Assembly: GCF_000315625.1 (NCBI RefSeq)
Contig: NW_005434528.1
Coordinates: 98,230-162,229, forward strand
DNA length: 64,000 bases
Origin: Guillardia theta CCMP2712
Taxonomy: Eukaryota > Cryptophyceae > Pyrenomonadales > Geminigeraceae
Direction: 5' to 3'
Position 1 is the stretch's first letter. Every line of letters begins with the position of its first letter. This document shows positions 9,700 through 21,129 of the stretch, piece after piece. Under the pieces are notes generated by a model that ran no database searches, had not been told where the DNA came from, and was given only the letters and a program-made list of their open reading frames with translations. Made by a program: the position numbers and the translations under genes.

Positions 9700-11570
9700 A
9701 TAGGTCCACCAGACCACCCCACCCCCCTCGACCTCCTCGCTGCTTAAAACTAAACTCTCTGTAGTAAGAAACTCTTTCTTTTTCTTTTTTGGCAGAAGGT
9801 TCGCACTGCAGCATCGAAATGCCGCCGACAAATTTGAATATTTGTCTGCACCAAATTCTCAATGTGTCAAGATTTTTCGAAATATAAGCCATTTTTGCAG
9901 GTGTCAGATCGGATGTCCATGGGAATCTATAAAGCACTTTGGGAGGATATGAAGAAGGAAATATCCTACCGCTTTATACGGTCCCGCCTCAGGACGCATC
10001 AGATTGTTCTGAGGCGTGCCTACCGAGGCCTCCTACAGCTTATACCAACCAATTTTTTTCAATTTTTCCTACATCGCACACGACATGGGCAGGTGTCATG
10101 TTAATTACAATTGTAACCCGTTTAAGTCGAAAATATTTTGTAAATCCTTGCCGTTGAATACTTTGCCGTTGAAACTTTGCCGTTGCATTTGCGAACAGTT
10201 GCGTTTCAGTTTTCCGACGCCCTCTCCGACGCCCTTTCGGACTCCCCGAGTCCGACTCCTCGACTCGCCGCCGGTCAGCCTGCCCGGCCCGGCGCTCCGG
10301 TGTTGTAAGTATTTCAAGTTTGTAGTAAGTAGTAGTACTCCGTTTACTCAGAGTTAAGTTATCAAAAAATCAGTACGAGGACAATCAGGAGAGTTGAGGA
10401 GGCTTGACCTAAACCCAATCCTGCCAACTGCTGTTCCCCAAACTTAACTGATACCTTCACTTAACAGCGCGCGGACCATTCGCCCGCGCCTTGAGACGCA
10501 TACCGGAATGCACCCGCGATGATGGCAGCGAAAGACAGGGAGGCCTTAAGCTGACGAAAGATCTTGGACCGGTTGCGTTTGTAAGTCGGATAACCTGAGA
10601 CGTCTGGCGAGGCCGAGAGGCCATCCAGCGCTGCCGTTTCCTTGTTCGCCGAGCGATCCGCCAGCCACCACAGAAAGCGCAACGCATCGTCCTGCAAGAG
10701 TCCATCAGTGCTGGCGATGATGGGAAGAAAGGCCTTTGGCGGGACGTGCTGGGCATATGCATTACGATGCTCTACTGACTGGCATGCCGGGCTCGTCGTC
10801 CCACTTTCCTCACGACATTGCCTCCTCCGCTGGGTCTGGAGGAGGTTCGGGGAACCAAAGACCTCGGAAGCAGGCCGGATTTCATCGACCTACCTCCCAG
10901 AGGACACCCATCCATCAGCCTACAGTCAATCCCACATCCCCACCGCCCCCTCCTCATTCGGCAAATCTTTCGGCTTACTTTCACAATCTGCGTCCACAAG
11001 ACATGCCTTGTGGTATGTCGAATTGGCACAGAGCCCTCCCTATCTTTGCTCAACAGGGACCACATAAGCTTCCGGCGTGCGCTACAGTTTACGCTAGACC
11101 CGCTACAAGGTTACCCGGACTTGCATTGCGAGGAAGCTAAGATTATCCGGAGCTTGAACTTCGGACAAGCTTTTGCCAGAACTTCCATTCTTTCCTCGAA
11201 CAGTCTACGCCCTAAGGGAAAATGGAAATGGTGACTTCAGTTGCCTTCTTAGGATTGCCAGCTGAGAACGTCATTGTTGCACAGTCATAGTTGATCATGA
11301 TAACAGAGCGATGCTTCCCGTGAAGTTTGAAGATATCAATCCACTCAGGCTCGACAAGTTGAACAAGGCCGAGACAATGTGTCCCGCAACGCATGTTGCT
11401 ACCGTTTGCACGACAGAATCCTGGAGACAACAAAACTGTGGAACTGTCTGGGAAGTCAACAGGATCCTGGGTCCGCATTTCAGGCAATCTACGAGAGGTG
11501 AAGGAATTTATGTGCTGAAAGCTGAGATTGACCAGTCTGGGCAATCGCTTGTCATCGCAGCACAGTCAAG
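9700..11570. other. intergenic, GC-rich patches, no supported gene
   Basis: Upstream of HTH-PB1 copy 1. It holds a C-rich run near 9715-9730 (G-rich on the gene strand), a GC-rich block at 10190-10310 followed by a TAGTACTCCG-type motif near 10333-10342, and assorted short frames without recognisable protein content. A weak frame at 10461-10697 (minus) is not convincing. The part nearest 11570 may belong to the 3' end of the copia-like element next to it. Confidence 0.4.
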
Positions 11571-11579
11571 CAGCAGTCA

Positions 11580-13450
11580 TTATACCGAGACGGCGATGCA
11601 GATATTCATCCACCATCTGAACGATAAAGCGATGTCGTATTGCAATATGCTTGAGGTTAGAAAATGCTCGACGGTCCTTGAACCGCTGCGTTGTCGACGA
11701 GAATGATGGTTGCATCGCGCTGTACAAACCCCAGCTCGAGCAGAAGAGATCGTAGCGTCCGTCAGTTGGAGCAACTGTACAACTCGGCTTCCGTACTCGA
11801 TAAGCTGACGACTTTCTGTAATTTGCTGGAGAAGTTAACTGGACTGCCGTTGAAAGAGATCACGATTCCCCCTTGAGAACGACGAGTGATTGAATCTGTT
11901 CCCCAGGTGGAATCGCTGCTATCAGAGTGTTGTGATAATATTGCTGGTTGAAGAACGTGCCCGATTGGGAGAACGTCAAGCCTTGTTCACGAGTATTGTA
12001 AACGAATTGAGTCAAGTGAATGACTGCCTTGACGTCGCTAACCCGAGGCTGTTTGGCAAACCGACTCAGCAGGCTGACCGCGAAACATATACGTGGTCTT
12101 GTTGCGGCGCGGTGCCAGGAGGGGCGGTGTATGATCTCGTTCAGGCTCTGCCTCATCTCCCTCTTCTAGAAGATCACGTTCTCCCGCAACGCAGTGGCGA
12201 TTCCCTTGACGACGAAGTGGCAGGGGTGGCAGGGGGACGGCGCCAGGAAGAGGACGAGCAGCACCAGCGCCACGCTCGCCGACCTCAGGCTCCCGCTGTC
12301 CCCTTCTCTGCCCGGTCGTGCCCGTCCCGCATAGCGTCGTATTCGCGCCGCGCGGGCAGCTCAGTGTGGTGGAGGTGAGGCTCGCGCGCTCAGTGCCCTC
12401 CCTGCCCTTCAACCCGACCAAACGCGCTGGTGACGGTGGAGGATGCGCGCTGGGACTGTGCGGGTCGGTGCTTCCTTGGATCTGGCATCCGATACGACGC
12501 GGTTGTCCGCGAGGTCATGTTTTCGGAAGCGGCTGAGGTCGGGGATCGGGAAGCCTAGCGCCTGCAGCAGCGACCGGGACTCGCAGGTCTTCTGGGCGAG
12601 TGGTCTAAGGGCCTTACGACGACCTGGGCCAGAGCTAGCCTTCTTCCACCTGCCGGAGAGCAGCTTCGAGATCCACAACATGAAAGGCAAGTTCCGCGCC
12701 TAGTCGAACTCTTGTCCCTGATAAAGTTGCCATGGAGAGAGGCCGTCCCGATTCGTCAGGTTTGGTAAACTCAGTTGAAAATCAGCGTTGCTTGTTGGAC
12801 CGAGAAATGCCAGAAACGCTGCGGAACTTGCGCCTGGTACGAGATTGCTCGATGGATCGTGGTTACTGTTCTGATCGCCCTCTCTGCTCGCCCGTTGGCA
12901 GCACTTGTGTAGTCCGGCGTAAAATTCCAGATAATATTTGCAAACTCCGATCCATTGTCGCTGACTACTGTCATGACCTTGGGTAGATCAAACTCTGCAT
13001 GACTTCCTTGGTTTCGCCTTTAGATGTCAGAGGAATAGTTATGATAAATCCACTGTACGACCAAGACGCGGCTACTTCTAAGATATCGATATCCGCCTTG
13101 GGCTTTGAGAAGTAGCTTCGCAAATTTGCTTGCACGACAGACATGACAAGGGCTCGCTGTAAGATGACACGGTTGAACTAAATGTGACCTTATTGTTACC
13201 AACATTCTTTGGATCCTGTTCGATGGATGTCCGAGCCTGAGATGCCAGACCACAGAAGGCACTGGGCAGTATGGAATAGATAACATGTCCTCGCTGCTCA
13301 ATGATTTCAGTGTACAACGCCGCAGACATCTTAACGAAGATCTGCCCGGTCTCCAAAATTCGACAGCTCGCTCAGTTCTTGTTTGGCAACGACATGTCTC
13401 GGATCGACAGTTGAGCGACGCTGCTGCGAAGTCATGGAAAGTCATCTGAG
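11580..13450 (-). mobile_element. degenerate Ty1/copia-like retrotransposon pol
   Basis: Pieces of a copia polyprotein lie in order on the minus strand. About 13300-13080: a GAG-pre-integrase zinc-binding piece (WHLRLGHPSNRIQ, later CHVC). 12974-12771: integrase core with SDNGSEF and SAANGRAERAIRTV. Near 12700: a LPNLTNRDGLSPWQLYQG-type end. 12110-11590: RNase H with TRPRICFAVSLLSRFA, VVSLSSTEAELYS and SNLKHIAIRHRF. Several frameshifts and stops break it. The reverse transcriptase expected between integrase and RNase H is not recognisable; about 550 bp of GC-rich unrelated DNA (12160-12700) stands there. No flanking LTR pair was found. Dead element. Confidence 0.75.
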
Positions 13451-13570
13451 CAACACTGATGACATTCGGAAGGGTTCACTGAATGTACAACTTAATCAGG
13501 GAAATTTTATATCCACATCGTATATCTGAATACTGAACTTCATGACAGGCTGAACCTCTGATAACATCTG

Positions 13571-13918
13571 ATGAATGACATCAGCATCGAGCCTCGCATC
13601 ATCCCTATGTCAAGTGACATGGACGAGTCACAGGGATCCCCCAAGCAGAGCCAGGAGTCGCACATGATGACGACGGGGCCACAAGACAGCTCTCCCACCA
13701 TGATAAGTGCGGCAAAGAAGCTGTGGGGTGACAAGAGGAAAAAGTCGATGATGGAGGGATCAGTCCTGTTCAAAGCTCTGAATGTCAAAATTGACAAGAG
13801 CTGTTTTCAGGAGAGGAACTACCTCAGAATTCCGCTGGTCGAGCGCCGCGATGTTGATACAAGCCGCACGGCAGATGCAAGGGAGGTTGTGAAGACCGAG
13901 GAAGGAAGACGTCCCTGA
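13571..13918 (+). CDS. small hypothetical protein (115 aa), doubtful
   Basis: An open frame encoding a hydrophilic, Met/Ser/Lys-rich protein, which I do not recognise. It has no signal peptide, membrane segment or known motif. A hydrophobic frame occupies the opposite strand and is less protein-like. It sits between copia debris and a cysteine-rich pseudogene fragment, so it may be part of a transposon rather than a host gene. Confidence 0.2.
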   Translation: MNDISIEPRIIPMSSDMDESQGSPKQSQESHMMTTGPQDSSPTMISAAKKLWGDKRKKSMMEGSVLFKALNVKIDKSCFQERNYLRIPLVERRDVDTSRTADAREVVKTEEGRRP

Positions 13919-13924
13919 ACCTCA

Positions 13925-14290
13925 GAGTACAAGCCATGGCATATTACGATGGCAACCTGATGACATGAATCGCGTGCAGACGTCGGCTGTGTATTCACTG
14001 TTGTACGAGCCGGATGGGCACTCCACGCATACCGCGGGCGCGGCGGTGTAGTACCCTGGCACGCAGAGACAGTCGCTCTGGTTGGTCGAGCCCGGGGCGC
14101 TCCAGGAGTTGGCCGGGCACCTCGTGCACTGCGCGTCCCCCGTGCTCGCGCGCGGTAGCGCCCCGGGCCGCACATGCAGTTGAGGATAGTGGTGCTCCCC
14201 TCTGGGCCCTTGTTTCCTTCGTTGGGGAAGCGAGTGCAGGGCTCGATACCGGCCGATGCAGAGATGAAGAAGCAGCCGATGAAGTCATAC
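13925..14290 (-). pseudogene. ephrin-receptor-like (GCC2/GCC3) cysteine-rich fragment
   Basis: The minus strand encodes CTRCPANSWSAPG, then CLCVPGYY and CVECPSGSYNS, spaced as in the ephrin type A/B receptor-like cysteine modules of large protist surface proteins. Just upstream another frame gives STTILNCMCGPGRYR, which continues the same cysteine pattern, so the two are separated by a frameshift near 14160. No signal peptide, membrane anchor or further module is joined to it. It is probably a displaced fragment of a surface-protein gene, perhaps related to the REJ-type pseudogene starting 800 bp away on the other strand. Confidence 0.55.
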
Positions 14291-14299
14291 CTTCGATCG

Positions 14300-15100
14300 A
14301 AGTTATGAAATGATGCTGCCAGGAGTGAAGGAGGTTCCAGATGGGAAGAAGTCAGGAGGCTGATTGCATACTATGATGGAAGGAGGAATATCCAGCATGA
14401 GCAAGAATAATGCAGCTTCGGGCAAGACGACCAGAGACCCAGCATGACTTCACCTTGATGCCAAGCAGCAAGCTTCCGAGGCTACTCTATGCAAGGGAGA
14501 GAAGACTGGGGGACGACGCGCGAAGAGCCAACGGTGGCAAGTCAGTTGAAAGGTCTAGTCAAATTTGACAAGGACTTCGACGGGTTGGAGGTGCAAAGAG
14601 GCAACTGATCAGAGCAAGCCTCAGCTCAGGTCATGTCAATTAGTCGATGTGGCTCTGTGCACAAGCTCACGGAAAGGACAGCAACAGGTACAATAGGGAC
14701 GACGTAGCAGGATCACGAAGAAGACAGCAAGAACCTAGGACCCATGGATGGCAGCAGGTGATAAGCGAGTCAGCTCATATCAGTCTGCGACAGGACAGCA
14801 AGTGACAGGAATTATGGCTAGTGGGAAGTTGGAAGTATCACCCCTGCCAGTCATGGACATTGAAGGACAAGGGGTTCGATCAGAGAAGACTGAAGGCACG
14901 AGACCACCTCTCAGTAGGTTGCAGGGACACACAGCTTCTGTCAAGGCCAAGGGAGCAACTGTGTCAACTCGACAGGAAGCGTTGGATGAGAATCGAAGAC
15001 CTCGTCATGTCAAGCCTATGACTCTCTCTCAGGAAGCCTTCAGGGTATGGGGCTAGGACTCGGACCGGTCGAAGGATCATACCGCGGATACGAAGCGTAG
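14300..15100. other. no recognisable gene
   Basis: A frame of 102 codons at 14748-15056 (plus) is open, but its Gln/Lys/Ser-rich product matches nothing I know. The stretch separates the cysteine-rich fragment from the REJ-type pseudogene. Confidence 0.4.
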
Positions 15101-15110
15101 AGTACCGGTA

Positions 15111-18100
15111 GTGGTAGTTCCTAGGACAAAGGAGAATGAGGTGAAGGGTCTCTGTGAGACTGGATTGCTTGAAGTAAATAAGCTTGAACATCTGTACCAA
15201 TCTCCCATCACCTCTGTTACTTCTCTGAATCCTGATATTATTCCTGCGCGGCCATCGGTGATCGCAAGTATCACCACTATAGATAGTGCCACGTCAAAGT
15301 TCGAGATCACTTGCGCGGGAAGCGGATACTACTTCAACGGAGTTTTCTTGTTGTCTGGAAACGCAGGGGTAAGACGCATTGAGGTGACGGTACAGGGAAA
15401 CAACTGCCCCTTAGGAACTACTGTCAATATCGAGTCTCCGAACCCAGCTGGAGCCTACATTGATGGTTTGACAGGGTCGACCTATGCGGGCCAGCAAGCC
15501 TCTGCGATTGTCTACCTGAATGGAAACAGTGTGTCTCAAGTGGTACTCCAGAACGGAGGTAGTGGATACATATCAACTCCTTTGGTTACTTTTCCGGCTA
15601 CGTGCAATGCTCAGGCGAGGGCGCACATCTCCCAGAACTTCTCGTCGAGCATTGCGATGAGATACGAAACAGGCAACACCTTCTTGTACGACTGGAGCAG
15701 AGACCAGACCGACACCTTGACGGGCCTTTACTCGTCTGAGTTCTCGTCTGTCTGCTTGTTCTCTCTCGAGACGGCGGCGAGCGGGTCAGCAGAGATAAAC
15801 TCTGGGTATGTGGCATCGATTGCCATTACCCACGCTGGTACAGCCTGCATGACCCCTACAATTACTGTGTCCGCACTGTCTGGGGTGTCAGTAGCTGCAC
15901 AAGCGAAGGTCAACGTGACGTACGGCGGGTATGGATACACGTCAGCACCATCACAGGTTGCGGAGGCGCGACTGCGCAGGCCTTCTTGAGCTACTCCAAC
16001 GTCGATGTGCTTGTCGGAGGATCAGCCTCGTTCTCCAGGTAGACTCTCGCAGAGAGGACGAGGTACTACTTCGCTACCTCGCTGCCGGTCAAGAGCTCGT
16101 ATGTGAAGGGATATGGAGTGTCGGGGATGGTAATCATCGGCGGTACGCTCGCGGGAGACTGCTACAGCTTTCCTTACGTGGTATCAGCTCTGCAAACTTC
16201 ATGGAAAAGCTACAACTGTATCCCATCAGTTCAGCGCTGTGCCCGACGTCGAGTTGCTATCCCATACCTTTACAGAGCATTGTTATAAACTATGAGCACG
16301 TATTGCAATTCAGTCTTTCATCAAGCCTCCTGACTGGGATGAGTCATGTTGAGTTTTCAATATACGACTCCAACGGCCTGTGGCTGCAGAAAGTAACCGC
16401 GGAAGTGCCTCATGACTCTCTTTCCATGAAGTTGTTGAGCGCTGAGTTCTGTCAGGTTTGCAATGCTAATTCAGTCTGTGCCAGTAACGGCGTTTGTGAC
16501 GATGGAGCTGTCAGTCTGCAGTTCTCCGAGTATCAGGGGATGAGGACGTTGGTTGCTCCAGCCATCGCAACGAGCACCGTCACGTTCACTGTAATGTACC
16601 ACGAGGCGATGCAAAGCAATTACGAGCTGTCGTTCGATGTCAAAGTTGGGCAGTTCTACCTGAATGTTATCTTCTGGAAACAGATCAGTGTGAGCGAATG
16701 GAAATTAGCAGCAAGAATACCCCAGTCATTGATTCCAGGGTTTCACCCCTGTGCCATTCACTTCCTTTGGGTTGATCCTGTTTACGCAAGAAGTGACGTG
16801 TATCAGTGTTTGCAATGGAGAGAGCCAGGTCACATTTAGCGTCCAGAACCTTCCGAGTGCAAGTTCATTGTCATACAACTATGAGCTTGACCGGGTTCGC
16901 AAGCAAGAAAGTCTTCATTTACACGTATAGTCGAGGTCCAAGATCTCCAAGGCGATCTGTTCGTCTACAGGATCGAGCATGCAGCTAACTTTCGATCAAG
17001 ATGCCACTGAATACGTTCCCTCGACTTGGTTTTCTTGCAGCAAATCTCTATCGTTCACTCCTGCTGCTGCCTCTACCTGTCTTCTCACTGGCAATCAGAG
17101 CGTGTTTGTTAACTTCAGTAATGCGCAGCCCTCGCTCCCCGGAGATGGTGTCCAGGTGCTGTCGTCTGCATCCTTGACAGCACCCAACGTCGTCAGCAAG
17201 GTAGAGTTCTCCTCAAGGCCAATAGGTGGGAACTACCTGCCTGTCATCCTCGGTCCCTCAACGAATGATTTCTGCACATCGCTCCGCCTGCTAGCGTCTG
17301 TTGAAAGTAGGAGGATCTCGAGATTCTTCTGGTCCTGCTCCAACAACCAGCAGCTGGACCAGCTCCTGCGCCAGAATCAGACGGACACGATAGACTTGAG
17401 CTTGGACGAGTTGACATTCATAGGGTATCAGCGCCAATACAACATCTCAGTTCAGGTAGTCGATGTCTTTGGTGTTGCAAGTGAAGTCGCACAACATGTT
17501 GTCTGGCAAACTCTCTCCTCTTCGATCTCTGCGGTGATTTCGGGACAAGCTGTCTACATGATGCATGAGGAAATACATCTGCGCGCAAAACTGTCTCCTT
17601 CCTCATGCTTGCAGCAATTTGACGATGTGATCAACACAACTCCAGCTGACATCTTTAATGTCACCAACCGTGTCGACTTGCAAATTCCTGCGTTTGCATT
17701 GCAAGTTGGATCTTACCAGGTGGAAATGACTGCATTCTTGTCCAACCGTCCATACTTGACGGGAGCTTCATCCTTCAGATTCGAAGTCAGGCAGAGCAAT
17801 GCCTACATGTATGTGTTGGGAGGCTCTCCAGTTGAGGCCTCTGTAGATCAATGGTTCAGATTGAACATGATGCAGATTAATCCTCAGCAAGCTCCTAGCA
17901 CGGCGACAACTTTCTCGTGGGTCTGAGTACAGCATGTTGCTGGCAATGCCCTTCCCTGCATCGACCAGAACACGTCGGCGTGATGTTTTCAAGCTCACAG
18001 ACTTTGTATCTGGGCATCAACAACATTCTGCTTGATCATGAGAAGATACAGGAAGGGATGATCATAGTCAACGCTATCGACAGGCTATCCTTCCAGGCGC

Positions 18101-18640
18101 TGCTGTCAAACTCGACAGGCGTCAGTTATGAATGGAGCATACCGATGAGCCAGTACACCCTCAGCAACCTTCCAGTAGGATCAAGTTCAAACCTCTTTGC
18201 GTTTATCCCCTCGGGAGGCATGTCTTTGAGAGAAGTGGCAGTCTACTCCATATATCATTGACAGCTGTTCGCGGTGCAGTCCGTGGATCTGCGCAGATGG
18301 AGACTACATTGATGGACGTTGACGTGCCGCCGTTGCCCGGTTCCTGCTCGTACTGCCTCAACACCACCTCCTCCAACATCAACCCGCTAGTGGACGTGCT
18401 TACTGTTTCTTGCGGCAACTGGACTGATGAAGACCCTCCCTTGCGTTACAACTGATTTTTGGCACGAGCCGACATTGATTTCATACATGACCTATGTGCT
18501 TGCCTCTGGATCGCAAACCATCCTGACCTTTCAGCCCAATTCGGCTCTAAGTCACTTCCAGCTATTGTACACAAATGTACTTCTGGTTTCACAGACCGAT
18601 CTTTGCACAGGAGACAGTAACTTGAAGCATCCAGGCTGAT
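15111..18640 (+). pseudogene. frameshifted REJ-domain surface-protein gene, relative of the giant protein
   Basis: Coding character runs through successive frames. 15290-15960 matches part of the giant protein at 24943-37326: both have GVF(L/M)L, (R/E)RIE(V/I), then a GSGY/GRGY repeat, then a segment with (H)ISQNF/LSHNF and (D)TLTGL/SLTGL. From about 17000 to 18600 the sequence resembles receptor-for-egg-jelly (REJ) regions: ILGPSTNDFCTSLRLLAS, then FFWSCSNN, a hydrophobic PSTWF-type segment, and later VSCGNWTDEDPPLRY. The frame changes near 15950, 16040, 16290, 16815, 16930, 17920, 18240 and 18440. At some of these sites the continuation is a clean one-base slip, which argues against introns. 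I read it as a decayed gene; a poorly assembled live gene is the alternative. No signal peptide or membrane segment was located. Confidence 0.65.
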
Positions 18641-18699
18641 CAGCAAGGCATGGCCTCGCCGCTTGAAGTGACGTGGAGCCAGCATTCGTTTCCTGTGCC

Positions 18700-19118
18700 A
18701 CAAGTCTCGTATTCTTCAACACACAGAAGTTGGATACAGGGCTTCTGCTGAGTCACCCTGTGTTGAGTCCCACCCCCTTGTTTCTTTACTCAAAGTTTTA
18801 AGTTAACCTTGCTGGTACGGGACGTTCCACCCCCCGCAGCAGGCTTCTCATGTAGGAGTCGCTCCCTACACGGGTGGGGTGGGGGTGGTCCAGTGCCGCC
18901 TCCTGCCGCCTATGCGCTTTAAGTGAACGACATATGTAAGGTTGCTGGAAGGTATTGCCATCGCTGCTCCTCGATCCTCCTGCCTTCCTGAAGACTATCA
19001 GATGAACCCTGCCTCTTTACCAGCTCGATTCAAACCTCCTCATGTCTTCCTGCCTTGTCTTCCTCTCCCTTCTCTTAAAGTGCTCTGTGCATGTTTCTGT
19101 ACTGATTCTTCATCAGCC
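18700..19118. other. upstream region of HTH-PB1 copy 2
   Basis: It contains the G-rich run GGGTGGGGTGGGGGTGG (about 18870-18886) and a short complementary C-rich run near 18769, comparable to the G-rich run upstream of HTH-PB1 copy 1 on its own strand. An in-frame ATG at 18942 would extend the HTH-PB1 protein by 59 residues, but this extension is absent from the paralogue. Confidence 0.45.
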
Positions 19119-20273
19119 ATGCGGGCTCTTTTATCCAAGGAGAATCGCGATAATTCATCAAAGTCAAGTGGACCTTCAAATCTTCGACCTTGTCTCTTCT
19201 CCAATCAGATTGTTCAGAAAATTCCTCCCCAACAAGAAGCTACAGAGTCCGGTGCAAGAAGCACAACGTCAAGGTTAAGCGATAATGCGATGGCAGAATG
19301 CGCTGACATGAAGCGCAACCTGACTCTTGGAGAGAAGATGGAAATCATCAAGTGCTATACTTCAACAAACCCTGAAGTTACTATGACCCATAGCCAGCTC
19401 GCAAAGATGTTTGGGATGAGCAGATCTGCTATTTCTAAAATTCTCAAGGCCGAGAACGTTTGCAGATTGAGACACATTACGAATTGTGGTCTTCATGCGA
19501 GCATCAAGCGCTATGCTCCCAACGATTCACATCTAGAACTGGAGAAGCGAATCCATGAATGCATCGTAGGGGCTGGGCTTGGATTTGGCGGCAGGTTGGA
19601 GATTCGCCAATACGCTATGGAAGTAGCAAGAGAGATGGGGTTGTCAGACTTCAAAGCGTCTCATGGCTGGTGCTCTCGGTTTATCAAGCGTCATGGTCTT
19701 ACAAAGACGAAAATCTTGGGTCGAGACGTGTATGTGGAAACAAACAAAACTTCGCTTACGACTGTATCATCTGCATCATCGCTGACGCAGAAGTCAGAGG
19801 CGCAGACTTCCAGCTCCTTGAGACATCGTGAGATGAACTTCAAGGTATCTCTTGTAAGGGGAGGGCAAGAAGATGTCTTCAGACAGCTGAAGTGGAGCTT
19901 TGACTTCGATCATCTTGACAATCCTGTAGGTGGTTACAGGATGGTGATGGAAGGACTTCAAAGTGCTTTCAGTGAAGATCTCAAGGGCATTCGAACGAGC
20001 TGCTTGCAGCTAAGCTACATAGATGACGATGGCGACAAGATCCTGATCAACTCCGATCAAGAGCTTGGTATCCTCCTCCAGGACAAGCCACAAGCTGCAA
20101 GGATCCGCCTTTATCTCCATGCAGTGTCAGGGTCAAACCGACCGCCGATGGGACCGGCCAGTGGAAGTCTACAGCAGATTAATGGAATTCAACCTCTTCC
20201 TCTGGACATGCTTGTACAGGCCTTGAAGTCTTACGAGAACAATCTTCTTATTTCAACCCTACCTGTTGTATGA
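19119..20273 (+). CDS. CENP-B/Tc5-type HTH + PB1 domain protein, copy 2 (384 aa)
   Basis: Paralogue of the gene at 8472-9659 with the same layout: CENP-B-like HTH (about residues 67-120), second CENPB-type HTH (about 127-197, ASHGWCSRFIKRHGL), Ser-rich linker, and PB1 domain (about 238-336) with the same acidic motif. The start at 19119 (MRALLSK) is chosen because alignment with copy 1 (NLRPCLFS against NLQPCLFS, then QQEATESGAR against QQESAESGAR) begins just after it. The linker has diverged, while about 250 bp encoding most of PB1 are almost identical to copy 1. Intronless. It faces a mucin-gene fragment at 20960-21120, repeating the convergent arrangement of module 1. Likely a domesticated DNA-binding regulator (inference). 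Confidence 0.85.
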   Translation: MRALLSKENRDNSSKSSGPSNLRPCLFSNQIVQKIPPQQEATESGARSTTSRLSDNAMAECADMKRNLTLGEKMEIIKCYTSTNPEVTMTHSQLAKMFGMSRSAISKILKAENVCRLRHITNCGLHASIKRYAPNDSHLELEKRIHECIVGAGLGFGGRLEIRQYAMEVAREMGLSDFKASHGWCSRFIKRHGLTKTKILGRDVYVETNKTSLTTVSSASSLTQKSEAQTSSSLRHREMNFKVSLVRGGQEDVFRQLKWSFDFDHLDNPVGGYRMVMEGLQSAFSEDLKGIRTSCLQLSYIDDDGDKILINSDQELGILLQDKPQAARIRLYLHAVSGSNRPPMGPASGSLQQINGIQPLPLDMLVQALKSYENNLLISTLPVV

Positions 20274-20350
20274 AACATGTTGGTCTGAAGAAAGAGTCAA
20301 ATTGCGCAAACAAGGCTCCTCGCTCAATTTTGCATTGGGGAATACTAGTA

Positions 20351-20356
20351 AATAAA
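20351..20356 (+). promoter_or_regulatory. candidate polyadenylation signal AATAAA
   Basis: Canonical hexamer 78 bp downstream of the stop codon of HTH-PB1 copy 2, in the expected orientation. Confidence 0.4.
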
Positions 20357-20959
20357 ACATGGTAACCATTCGAACTCCTCAATCGCTCTTGATTGCAAAA
20401 TTGTTGTAAATGTTCACATAATGTTATTACTTCATTTGGTTGCTGTCAAAGCAACATCTAAGACATACTTCAAGTTTTGTGCATAGTGAAGAGAGTATAC
20501 TTGACCTCTGACTTGCCACTTGTATTCGACCCAACGACCTATGACAATACATCCTGTCCTGATGCTGAGATCTTGTCGGGGGGGTCGTCATTTGTAAAAC
20601 TCCATTCAAACCATGTTTCAACAACGGAAGGTCGATCTCCCCTTACGGTAGGTACAGGTTGTTTCCACATGTGTGCTGATCAATGGTGACCAAAAGATTT
20701 CCTTGCATGTCTGCATCGGATGCATCGGATTGCTGCTGATCCAAAAAGCTTGATTGTACACAGTGAGTTATAACAACCATCATCCAAGATTGCGCTTCCA
20801 TCATCAATCACAAACCAGGAAGCATGGAGAATTTCAAAATTGTGTACAAGTGACATCAATAGTTGGCAGCAGGATTCTGAAAGTAATTGAATTAAGAGCA
20901 ATTGTGCTGCAAACAATCAAGAGATGATCGAATTCTTGAAGCAGAGGAAAAAAGAAGGA

Positions 20960-21120
20960 AAAACTTGAAACGAAGGAAGATTCCCAGGGAGCACTCTCAG
21001 AGCAGGTGAGAGGTACAAGTGAACACATCACAAGAGGATGAAATAAGAGAGTCTTCCTCCCCCACATCGCCGCAACCCTCGTCTGCATGCTCGTAGCCCC
21101 TACCATCATCCCCACCCCAA
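20960..21120 (-). pseudogene. 5' fragment of a third mucin-like gene (signal peptide only)
   Basis: The minus strand encodes MVGATSMQTRVAAMWGRKTL, then a changed stretch, then LVMCSLVPLTCSESAPWESS, matching the N-termini of the mucin-like proteins at 3373 and 42922. Similarity stops at about residue 50, before any Ser/Thr/Pro array, and no downstream ectodomain is found. The fragment points toward HTH-PB1 copy 2, so the convergent gene order of the intact module is kept although the mucin body is gone. Confidence 0.8.
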
Positions 21121-21129
21121 TGCATCCCA

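Noticed and set aside
18942-19118. N-terminal extension of HTH-PB1 copy 2
   Set aside because: The 59 extra residues have no counterpart in copy 1; alignment begins just after the ATG at 19119.
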